In this document: positions 34,091-41,347 of the stretch, one piece after another | Numbering within the stretch: position 1 is the stretch's first letter | How the letters are laid out: every line of letters starts with the position of its first letter | Assembly (NCBI GenBank): GCA_015075445.1 | Contig: JABTUJ010000034.1 | Location: forward strand, 47,352-111,351 | Source of the DNA: Verrucomicrobiales bacterium | Lineage (GTDB): Bacteria > Verrucomicrobiota > Verrucomicrobiia > Limisphaerales > J093 | Reading direction: 5' to 3' | Length of the DNA stretch: 64,000 nt | The notes under the pieces: generated by a model | Databases searched by the model: none | The model's input: only the letters and a program-made list of their open reading frames with translations | What the model was told of the DNA's origin: nothing | Position numbers and translations under genes: made by a program

Positions 34091-35392
34091 ATGTCGCAAC
34101 ACGATCCCAGCCCCGGCGAGGTGTCCGCCCCCACGATCTCACCGGCCCGCGCCCGGGTGCTCCTGGCCGCGCTGGTGCTGGGCTACATCGGCGTTTACCT
34201 GTGCCGCAAGAACTTCTCGGTGGCGGTGCCGCTGATTCGCGAAGCGTTCAACCTGTCGAAGGAGCAGATCGGCATCGTGGCCAGCGCCAGTACGCTCGCC
34301 TACATGATCGGCAAGTTCACCTTCGGGCCACTGATCGATCGGTTCGGCGGACGCGCGAGCTTGCTCCTTGCCATGCTGGCCGTGGCCGTCTTCGGCGCGG
34401 CCGGCGGTCTGGTGGGGACCCTGCCTCTCCTGACGCTGGTTTACAGCCTGAACCGCCTTGCCGGCTCGGCGGGATGGGGCGCGATGGTGAAGCTGGTGCC
34501 GGACTGGTTTGCCGGACGCCACCTGCCCCTGGCGATGGCGGTGCTCTCGTTGAGCTTTGTCTTCGGAGGCGTGTGCGCCACGTTGTTGGCCGGCGAGATT
34601 GCGGCCTGGAGCGGGAACAACTGGCGCTGGGTGATGGGCGGTCCGGCGCTGGTGCTCGCGGCCATCCTCGTCCTCTGCTGGGCCGTTCTCCCCCGGGCCA
34701 GCGCCACCTCCCGTCCGTGCGCTGGCACCGCCGGACCGGCCCGGACCGCGGAGGGATTCGAGTTCCGGAAGATCGGCGAGCTGGCGCGCATCCGGCAGTT
34801 CTGGGTGGTGTGCGCCCTGAGCTTCACGCTCACGCTGCTCCGCGAGACGTTCAACACGTGGACGGTGGACTTCTTCAAGGAGTCGGGCGGCGCGGAGATG
34901 TCGAGCCGGATCGCGGCGTTCCTCTCGACGCCCTTCGATGCGCTGGGCGCGGTGGGCATTGTGCTCCTGGGTTGGGTGTTCGGCCGCACGACCCCGACCG
35001 CCCGGAAGCGGCTCTTGTTTGCCCTGCTGCTGGCCCTCGCCGGGTTGGTCTTCCTCCTGCCGGCGTTGGCGCGACACCATGTGCTGGCAGCGACCGCGGC
35101 GGTGGGAGCCATCGGGTTCCTGGCTTACGGCCCCTACAGCCTGCTGGCAGGCATTCTGGCGGTCGAGATCCGGGGCAAAGCCTATGTGGCCACGGTGGCG
35201 GGGATGGTGGACGGTGTCGGCTACCTGGCCGCCATCCTCGCCGGTAAACAGTTCGGTCGCGTGCTCGACCTGGGCGGATACGACCTCGGGTTCTCGTGTC
35301 TCGCCGCGCTGGCCGCCGCCTCGGCCGTCCTCTGCTTGTTCTTGTACGGAGGCCGGCGAATGCCTGAACTTCGGCGCCAACATGAAGATTGA
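34091..35392 (+). CDS. MFS transporter, OPA (organophosphate:phosphate) type
   Basis: 433 residues with 12 predicted membrane helices. The first helix region, LGYIGVYLCRKNFSVAVPLI, is the signature opening of organophosphate:phosphate antiporters (GlpT/UhpT type). FGGRASLLLAML lies between helices 2 and 3. It overlaps the phosphonatase-like gene by 11 bp and is followed by phnW, so the probable substrate is 2-aminoethylphosphonate or a related phosphonate; that is inferred from neighbours. A long, polar central loop (SATSRPCAGTAGPARTAEG) joins the two six-helix halves. Start chosen at MSQHDPS; the frame is open back to 34013. Confidence 0.8.
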   Translation: MSQHDPSPGEVSAPTISPARARVLLAALVLGYIGVYLCRKNFSVAVPLIREAFNLSKEQIGIVASASTLAYMIGKFTFGPLIDRFGGRASLLLAMLAVAVFGAAGGLVGTLPLLTLVYSLNRLAGSAGWGAMVKLVPDWFAGRHLPLAMAVLSLSFVFGGVCATLLAGEIAAWSGNNWRWVMGGPALVLAAILVLCWAVLPRASATSRPCAGTAGPARTAEGFEFRKIGELARIRQFWVVCALSFTLTLLRETFNTWTVDFFKESGGAEMSSRIAAFLSTPFDALGAVGIVLLGWVFGRTTPTARKRLLFALLLALAGLVFLLPALARHHVLAATAAVGAIGFLAYGPYSLLAGILAVEIRGKAYVATVAGMVDGVGYLAAILAGKQFGRVLDLGGYDLGFSCLAALAAASAVLCLFLYGGRRMPELRRQHED

Positions 35393-36074
35393 GCTGGTCG
35401 TATTCGACATGGCAGGGACCACGGTGCGGGACGACGATGCCGTGAACCAGTGTCTGCGTGACGCCCTCCAAGCCGGCGGAGTCGAGGTTACCCGGGGCGA
35501 AGTCAACGAGGTGATGGGCATCCCCAAACCGACCGCGATCGCCGCGCTCCTGACCCGGAAACGTCCCGGGGAGAACGTCGCCCCGGCGGACGAGGTGGAT
35601 CGCCTTCACACGGATTTCCTCCGGCGCATGATCGCGTTTTACCGCACCGAGGCGGGGGTGACCGAGATGCCCGGTGCGAGCGCGGTGTTCGCGCAGCTCA
35701 AGGCAGCCGGTGTCAAGGTGGCGCTGGATACCGGCTTCAGCCGCGCCATCGCCGACGTCGTGCTTGAACGCCTGGATTGGAGCCGTCCCGGGGTGTTGGA
35801 TGCCACCGTCGCCAGTGACGAAGTGCCGCGCGGCCGCCCACACCCGGACCTGATCTTCGAGGCCATGAAACGCGCGGGCGTCACCGAGCGCGGGCACGTG
35901 GCTAAGGTGGGCGATACACCCGCGGATCTGCAGGAAGGCACGGCAGCGGGTTGCGCCCTGGTCATCGGGGTCACCAACGGCACGCACAGCCTGACCCAGC
36001 TCCAGGTGCATCCCCACACCCACCTCGTGGGCAGCCTGGCGGAGCTGTTGCCCCTGATCCTGCCCGGCCTTTGA
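35382..36074 (+). CDS. phosphonatase-like HAD hydrolase (phosphonoacetaldehyde hydrolase candidate)
   Basis: 230 residues. HAD motif I is DMAGTT (nucleophile aspartate 9). Motif II is LDTGFSR. VPRGRPHPDL carries motif III. KVGDTPADLQEG is motif IV. Lysine 49 in VMGIPKPTA lines up by eye with the Schiff-base lysine of Bacillus cereus PhnX (PMGLLKIDH), which argues for true carbon-phosphorus bond cleavage. The nearby PhnX histidine is an alanine here. The sequence belongs to the PhnX-like group rather than classical PhnX. Its start overlaps the transporter and phnW starts 13 bp after it, giving a compact phosphonate operon. Product expected: acetaldehyde plus phosphate. Confidence 0.8.
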   Translation: MKIELVVFDMAGTTVRDDDAVNQCLRDALQAGGVEVTRGEVNEVMGIPKPTAIAALLTRKRPGENVAPADEVDRLHTDFLRRMIAFYRTEAGVTEMPGASAVFAQLKAAGVKVALDTGFSRAIADVVLERLDWSRPGVLDATVASDEVPRGRPHPDLIFEAMKRAGVTERGHVAKVGDTPADLQEGTAAGCALVIGVTNGTHSLTQLQVHPHTHLVGSLAELLPLILPGL

Positions 36075-36087
36075 CCCGCGCTCCCCT

Positions 36088-37212
36088 ATGAACCTCCTCG
36101 CCCCCGCTCACGACAAACTCCTCTTCACCCCCGGGCCACTCACCACCAGCGCCCGCGTCAAGCAGGCCATGCTCCACGACGCCGGCTCGTGGCACTTCGA
36201 GTTCAACGACAAGGTGCGTTGGATTCGCGACGAACTCCTGCGCGTCGCCGGCGTTTCCCGGGAGCAGGGCTGGGAGGCCATCCCCCTCCAGGGCAGCGGC
36301 ACGTTCGGCGTCGAGGCCGTGTTCGCCACATGTGTCCCTCCGCAGGGCAAGGTCGCCGTGCTTGCCAACGGCGCCTACGGCGAACGCGCCGTCCAGATGC
36401 TCGTGCACGCGAAGATCGATCACACTGTGCTCCGCACCCCCGAGCATACCCCCAACGACCCGGCGGCCCTCGACGCCGCGCTGGAGCAGGACGCCGCCAT
36501 CACCCACGTGTGCGCCGTGCACTGCGAGACCACGTCCGGCATTCTCAATCCCATCGCCGCGCTCGGGGCGGTGACCCGGCGCCGTGGGCGCGCGTTCATC
36601 GTCGATGCCATGAGCACCTTCGGCGGCCTGCCCATCGACCTCGAACACGTGGGCGTCGATTACCTCATCTCCTCCGCCAACAAGTGCCTCGAGGGCGTTC
36701 CGGGCTTCACCTTCGTCCTGTGCCGACGCGCCCGGCTGCTCGCTTGTGAAGGCTGGGCCCGCAGCCTGAGCCTCGATCTGCTCGGCCAGTGGAAGGGCTT
36801 CGAGAAGAACGGCCAGTTCCGTTACACCCCGCCCACGCATGCGCTGCTGGCCTTCGTCCAGGCCCTCATCGAACTCGAACAGGAGGGCGGTGTCCCCGCC
36901 CGCGAGGGGCGCTACCGACGCAACCACGCCACGCTGCTGGCCGGCATGACGGCCCTCGGTTTCCGCCCCTACCTGCACCCCGACGTGCAGAGCCCGTTGA
37001 TCACCAGCTTCCATTACCCGGCCGATCCCCGCTTCACCTTCGAGGTCTTCTATCGCGCCCTGAGCGATCGCGGCTTCATCATTTACCCGGGCAAGATCAG
37101 CCAGGCCGACCTGTTCCGCATCGGCACCATCGGCCGCGTGTTTCCCGCCGATCTCGAGGCACTGGTGGCGGCCATCCAGCGCACCGTTCAGGAGCAGGGC
37201 TGGAGGGTGTAA
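36088..37212 (+). CDS. phnW: 2-aminoethylphosphonate--pyruvate transaminase
   Basis: 374 residues, a normal PhnW length. Class V aminotransferase marks: LFTPGPLTTS at the start, QGSGTFGVEAVF, VDAMSTFGGLPID with the cofactor-contacting aspartate, and SSANKCLEGVPGF with the PLP lysine. A closing RIGTIGRVFPADLE is typical of the family. It converts 2-aminoethylphosphonate and pyruvate to phosphonoacetaldehyde and alanine; the neighbouring hydrolase then releases phosphate. No ribosome site is evident before the ATG; 13 bp separate it from the hydrolase. Last gene of the cluster. Confidence 0.95.
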   Translation: MNLLAPAHDKLLFTPGPLTTSARVKQAMLHDAGSWHFEFNDKVRWIRDELLRVAGVSREQGWEAIPLQGSGTFGVEAVFATCVPPQGKVAVLANGAYGERAVQMLVHAKIDHTVLRTPEHTPNDPAALDAALEQDAAITHVCAVHCETTSGILNPIAALGAVTRRRGRAFIVDAMSTFGGLPIDLEHVGVDYLISSANKCLEGVPGFTFVLCRRARLLACEGWARSLSLDLLGQWKGFEKNGQFRYTPPTHALLAFVQALIELEQEGGVPAREGRYRRNHATLLAGMTALGFRPYLHPDVQSPLITSFHYPADPRFTFEVFYRALSDRGFIIYPGKISQADLFRIGTIGRVFPADLEALVAAIQRTVQEQGWRV

Positions 37213-37254
37213 TCCGGTGGTTCCAGTCTCCACCGGTAACCGCGGCAGTCCGTA

Positions 37255-37320
37255 GGCGCCGACGTGAGGAGGCGGAGCGGCATCGTCCTTGGCCTCCAAA
37301 CGCCTCCACACGTCGGCGCC
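37255..37320. repeat. 20-bp inverted repeat between convergent genes
   Basis: GGCGCCGACGTGAGGAGGCG (37255-37274) and the reverse complement at 37301-37320 agree at 19 of 20 positions, with a 26-bp centre. It lies between the converging phnW and DUF4058 genes, so it could act as a two-way terminator or be a dispersed palindromic element. Confidence 0.65.
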
Positions 37321-37348
37321 CACACCTGCGCGCGCCGGCTGCGGCTTG

Positions 37349-38143
37349 TTATCGCAAGCCCCCCTCGCGGAGCACCTGGTCCACCCAAGCAGCCGCTTCG
37401 GGCGCGAAAGGCGGGTCCGGGTCAGCGCGGTAATCCAGCACGTGATAGCGGCCCCGTTCGTGGCATTGGTCAATCAACGGCTGGAGATCCGCCGGCACGT
37501 CCGCATCGCTGGGCCGCAAGGGAACCCGGATGACCGGCAAACGTTCGCGGAGACCGATGGGATACACCTCGAGCGCTGCGGGCAGTGCCGCGCGGAACAC
37601 GCAGACCCCATAGCAGGCGCTGGCGCGACGCATCACCTCGCCGACCACGTCCGGGAAGACCGACGCGCCTTGCCGGACCAGGTCAATCTCCACCACGTTG
37701 GCTCCACCGCTCCGGAACGAGCGTCGTTTCGCCAAGTAGTGGTCGCGATCCACCCCGCCGCGCTTGTTGGACGGACTGAGCAACTCGATCACCGTGATCA
37801 GTCGGCCGCCAAGATCGCGGATCTCGATCCAGCGTTCCGTCTCTTCCTCGACGAACACACGAATCGGTTCCGTCGCGGCCCTGAGCGTTGGAGGGGCGGC
37901 GACCGCCGTGCCGGCAGGTTCCTTTAGAGTCCAGGGTTCCTGGATCTGGAGGTCGGGGCGGTAGGCGGTAGTTCCACCGCCGAAGCCGATGGTGACGCTC
38001 TCCTCTTCCGCGCACGCGACCAGATCCGCCGGCAGCCGTTCCTGGAGCGCATCGTGCAGATACGTGATCAACCGGGTATGCGCATCCCGCCACCGCCGTT
38101 CGAAGAACGGGTTCATGCCGGGAAACGGATTCTGGGTCGTCAC
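37349..38143 (-). CDS. DUF4058 family protein
   Basis: 264 residues from a GTG at 38143. The NPFPGMNPFFE opening, WRDAHTRLITYLHDALQERL and LLSPSNKRGGVDRDHYLAKR are the marks of DUF4058, a family of unknown function with a nuclease-like PDDEXK-type core suggested for its ELLSPSNK region (E...K). Length is normal. It stands alone, with converging phnW on one side and a DUF1080 gene 137 bp upstream. Confidence 0.78.
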   Translation of the reverse strand: MTTQNPFPGMNPFFERRWRDAHTRLITYLHDALQERLPADLVACAEEESVTIGFGGGTTAYRPDLQIQEPWTLKEPAGTAVAAPPTLRAATEPIRVFVEEETERWIEIRDLGGRLITVIELLSPSNKRGGVDRDHYLAKRRSFRSGGANVVEIDLVRQGASVFPDVVGEVMRRASACYGVCVFRAALPAALEVYPIGLRERLPVIRVPLRPSDADVPADLQPLIDQCHERGRYHVLDYRADPDPPFAPEAAAWVDQVLREGGLR

Positions 38144-38280
38144 GCGCGAAACGCTATCACGCGCAGTTGCCAGCCGCAATGTGCCGGTCCCGAGATGCAC
38201 CTGCGGGATGACCTGTATGTCGGGGGGCTCTTATCCGAGCGGGGGTCCCGTGAAGGGTATCGCCCGGCCGCAGGTCCCGC

Positions 38281-39033
38281 TCAGCGCAGTTCCTGGATCC
38301 TAATCTCCCGGAACCGCACGCGAAGCTGATCGCCCCGATGGATCTGCAGGGCGATGTGGCCGTGCAGTCCAACCCGCCGCTCGCGATGCGTCGCGTCGTC
38401 CAGCACCCCCGTCCCATCCCAGTCCAGGACGGGTGTACCGTTCAGGCTGGCGCGCAGCCGCGCGCCGTCGGCGGCGATCTCGAGCTGATTCCAGCCCGGC
38501 GGTTCGTCCGCGAAGTACCAACGCATCCCCGGTTTCGCCATGGTCTCGTCCACCCATTGGCCGGCGGGCACGGCGGGCCAGAGCCAGCGCTGGTTGCCGC
38601 GGGTCTCGTCCCACACCATGCCGGTCCGCCACCAACCGGTGGGATGGATGTCCACCTGCGGCCCGTCCAGCCACCCGGCGGCGGTGTCGTAGCGCGACCG
38701 GATCTGCACGCCGGTGTTGCCGGGACTGTCCCGGAAAGCCTGGAACTCCAGTCGCAGCACGAAGTTCGTGTACTCCCGCGCCGTGGCCAGCCACACGTAG
38801 TCGTGCCCCGTCGCGTCCAGGGAGTTGGCCTCGATGGCGCCGTCCACGACGCGGAACCAGACACGCTGGGCGTCGGCGGGGCGGCATTTCACCTCCCAGC
38901 CCGTGAGACCCCGGCCATTGAACAGCGATACCCAACCGGACGACTGGCCCTCCGCGGGCTCAGCCGCGTGCCCCGGGACCGCCAGAGTCCATGCCAACAG
39001 GCACACCCACCCGACTTTCAGAAGCGCATGCAT
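38281..39033 (-). CDS. DUF1080 (3-keto-disaccharide hydrolase-like) secreted protein
   Basis: 250 residues with a signal peptide (LLKVGWVCLLAWTLAVPGHA). The mature part opens with GWVSLFNGRGLTGWEVK, continues with FVLRLEFQAFRDSPGNTGVQ and ends with RVRFREIRIQELR, the classical DUF1080 pattern: a LamG-like jelly roll acting on sugars in the periplasm or outside. DUF1080 proteins are very numerous in Verrucomicrobiota and Planctomycetota. The gene lies 51 bp downstream of the CHRD protein on the same strand. Confidence 0.87.
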   Translation of the reverse strand: MHALLKVGWVCLLAWTLAVPGHAAEPAEGQSSGWVSLFNGRGLTGWEVKCRPADAQRVWFRVVDGAIEANSLDATGHDYVWLATAREYTNFVLRLEFQAFRDSPGNTGVQIRSRYDTAAGWLDGPQVDIHPTGWWRTGMVWDETRGNQRWLWPAVPAGQWVDETMAKPGMRWYFADEPPGWNQLEIAADGARLRASLNGTPVLDWDGTGVLDDATHRERRVGLHGHIALQIHRGDQLRVRFREIRIQELR

Positions 39034-39083
39034 GGGCCCGGACCCTGCAAGGTCCAGCTCCCGGCGGCAAGTCTCCACACCCC

Positions 39084-40331
39084 TCACCGCACAATCTGCC
39101 CCCGGATTTCGCCCGCACCGAAGTTCCCGGTGTGAATGTTCACATAGGTCCGGCCACCGAGCAGCGCGGCCTTTTGGGCGGCGGTCAGAATCACCTTGCC
39201 GGTGAACGTGCCGGCGGTGCCGAAAGCACCTCCGTTAAAAGGCGCCAGGTCGATGAGCGGCTGGGCGTTCTCGTCGCTGCCGGCCGGCCCATGGATGTGG
39301 GCCGCGTTGGCAGTGGCCGTCAGCCCGGAATAGGTGATGGCGAAGGTGAGCGTGTTGTCCTGGAGCGTGAAGCTGCCGGTGCCCGTGCCAGGGCTGTTCA
39401 CCGGCTCGGGACGTTCGTTGGCTCCCGACAGGCCGGCCGTGAACTCCAGCGGCCCGATCACCGCCGCATCTGCCACGCGGACAAACACGGCCCCTCCTGT
39501 CACCGGCAGGGTAACCGAGCGGTCCGTCACCACCAGCGAAGAGCCACCCCACGGCTGGCCAAGGTCCGCCTTCTGCTCGACGAGGTACGGTCCCCCTCCC
39601 CCGGTCCACGTCACGGTGAGGAGGCCTTCGGTCAGACTGGGTGCGCTCAACGTGACCGGTTCCGGCGCCAGCACGGTCAACGTCACGGGCGTTGAAGTGG
39701 CCGAGGCCCCGAGGTTGTCCGTGGCCCGGGCGGTGAGCGTGTGGGTGCCCACGCTCCAATCCACCAGCAGGGAGTAAGGCGCAGCGGCGACGGTCCCGAT
39801 CAACGTGCCTTGGTCGAAGAACTCGACCTGCGCAATCGTGCCATCGGTGTCGGTGGCTGTGGCACTGACCTCCAGGACTGCCGGGGCCGTGACGGTGGTG
39901 CCATCCGCCGGCGCCGTGAGGGTCACCGTCGGGCTGGCATTCGCCGGCTTGCTGGCGGCATTCCCCGGGTTCGTCACCGTCCAACCCGGAATCGTGGTGC
40001 CGTCCCCCTCCGGATCGCCGAGCTCGAACCCGTTCGAGAACCCGTCCCCGTCTGAGTCCAGCGCGGCCAGCGCCGCGGACCAGAACGGCACGGCCGAGGA
40101 TCCCGTGATCGCCCCCACCGCCTGACCGAAGGCGTTGCGCGGCCCGCCACCCGCGGGGGAGACATGGCAGTTGGCGCACCCGAACGCGTTGCCGTTCGGT
40201 AGTTGCAGGACGCGGAAATCCCGGGCGTCGGCTGGGACCGTGCCCAACCAGACTCCCAAGGCCAGGAGCAACGTCGAGCAGAGCGCTGAGGAGGAGGCGA
40301 CGTGACTTCGGTAGTGAGGGTTCACAGACAT
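39084..40331 (-). CDS. secreted CHRD-domain protein with a cytochrome-c-like motif
   Basis: 415 residues from the ATG at 40331; two other in-frame ATGs lie just upstream. Signal peptide SALCSTLLLALGVWLGTVPADA. Then FGCANCHVSPAGGG contains CxxCH, a possible covalent heme site, near residue 50. DSDGDGFSNGFELGDP is a calcium-type loop. Residues about 130-210 are Ig-like (VTLTAPADGTTVTAPAVLEV). The C-terminal 120 residues are a CHRD domain (FTAGLSGANERPEPV, HIHGPAGSDE, YVNIHTGNFGAGEIRGQI). Location: periplasm or surface. The upstream gap to the Crp/Fnr gene is 199 bp. Confidence 0.8.
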   Translation of the reverse strand: MSVNPHYRSHVASSSALCSTLLLALGVWLGTVPADARDFRVLQLPNGNAFGCANCHVSPAGGGPRNAFGQAVGAITGSSAVPFWSAALAALDSDGDGFSNGFELGDPEGDGTTIPGWTVTNPGNAASKPANASPTVTLTAPADGTTVTAPAVLEVSATATDTDGTIAQVEFFDQGTLIGTVAAAPYSLLVDWSVGTHTLTARATDNLGASATSTPVTLTVLAPEPVTLSAPSLTEGLLTVTWTGGGGPYLVEQKADLGQPWGGSSLVVTDRSVTLPVTGGAVFVRVADAAVIGPLEFTAGLSGANERPEPVNSPGTGTGSFTLQDNTLTFAITYSGLTATANAAHIHGPAGSDENAQPLIDLAPFNGGAFGTAGTFTGKVILTAAQKAALLGGRTYVNIHTGNFGAGEIRGQIVR

Positions 40332-40530
40332 CATAGATACAAGCGACATCAATAGTGGCTCAGATTTTCATCCGCACAAACGGCAGCGTTTCTACCCCGC
40401 CCCCGGCGCGCGCCAAAGCACGACGCCAACCTCGGGACGGCTCGGCCGTCCGGCGCAGCACCCGCCAGGTACTCCGGTTAGCGTTGCGGATGGAGTCAAG
40501 CAGTTCTCAAAAATGCCGTCTGTGACCAAG

Positions 40531-41187
40531 TCACGCTGTCCCGGCCAGTTGAGCCAGTCGCGCCCGATCCAGGATCCGGATCTCCCCACGGGCCGGGCGA
40601 ACCACACGCGCCGCGCGCCAGCGCCCCAGCGCCCGGCTGATGACCTCCCGGGCGCTCCCGAGCTCGTCTGCGAGTTGGGTCTGGGTGATCCGCAACGCGG
40701 TCGCGCCCTCGCCCGCCCGACTCAGGAGCAGGCGGGCGAGCCGCGTGTCCAGGCGTTGAAAGGCGACCTCCTCGAACCGGCCGAGCACCGCCGCCATCCG
40801 CTCGCCGATCAGCCCAAACACGTAATCCCGCCAGTAGCGGTGCCGGTCCATCCACTCCCGGAAGGCCTCCGCCGGAACCGCCCAGCCGGTCGTCGCCGCC
40901 TCCGTCGCCGCCGAAGCGGGAAACGGCGTTCCCCCCAGCAGGCAGGACGCCGAGAGCACGCACCCGTGCCCGTCCCGGATACGGTAGAGGGTGACCTCGC
41001 GCCCGTCGGCGCCGAGCAGGTAGGCGCGCACCGAGCCCTCGGTCACAAATGCCATCACCGAGCAGAAGTCCCCGGGGGCCAACACCTGCCGTCCCGCCGG
41101 CCAACGGAAGGGCTGGCTCACACGCGTGAACTCGGCTTGCAGGGCGGCCGGGCCGGCAGCCACGGGTCGGGGCAGAGACGGGCGCAT
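40531..41187 (-). CDS. Crp/Fnr family transcriptional regulator
   Basis: 218 residues from the ATG at 41187. The N-terminal cyclic-nucleotide-binding-like barrel has VLAPGDFCSVMAFVTEGSVR and VLSASCLLGGTPFP. The C-terminal winged helix has LARLLLSRAG, then ITQTQLADELGSAREVISRALGRW, which is the recognition helix of this family. Only scattered cysteines are present, not the N-terminal iron-sulfur cluster of FNR, so the effector is unknown. It is transcribed away from the DUF1592 gene at 41348, with about 160 bp of shared control region, and may regulate it. Confidence 0.86.
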   Translation of the reverse strand: MRPSLPRPVAAGPAALQAEFTRVSQPFRWPAGRQVLAPGDFCSVMAFVTEGSVRAYLLGADGREVTLYRIRDGHGCVLSASCLLGGTPFPASAATEAATTGWAVPAEAFREWMDRHRYWRDYVFGLIGERMAAVLGRFEEVAFQRLDTRLARLLLSRAGEGATALRITQTQLADELGSAREVISRALGRWRAARVVRPARGEIRILDRARLAQLAGTA

Positions 41188-41195
41188 GGCTGGGG

Positions 41196-41225
41196 AACAT
41201 GGCGCGGTCCGAGGCCCGGACGCAA
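41196..41225 (-). promoter_or_regulatory. candidate promoter of the Crp/Fnr gene
   Basis: Minus strand: TTGCGT (41220-41225), 18 bp, CATGTT (41196-41201). The start codon at 41187 begins 8 nt after the second box, so the mRNA would be leaderless or nearly so. Confidence 0.4.
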
Positions 41226-41311
41226 GTCGGGAGGGCACCCCAGCCACCCGCCGGGACAGCCGTGTCTCATGCAGCGGACGGCTTGGCTCTCCGGAGGCGA
41301 CGGAAACCCGG

Positions 41312-41339
41312 TTGCGGGCGCGGGTGCTTTCCCTATCTT
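41312..41339 (+). promoter_or_regulatory. candidate leaderless promoter of the DUF1592 gene
   Basis: TTGCGG, 16 bp, TATCTT; the ATG at 41348 starts 8 nt after the -10 box. The same TATCTT box and the same distance occur before the LOG gene at 49552. Confidence 0.55.
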
Positions 41340-41347
41340 CACACATC

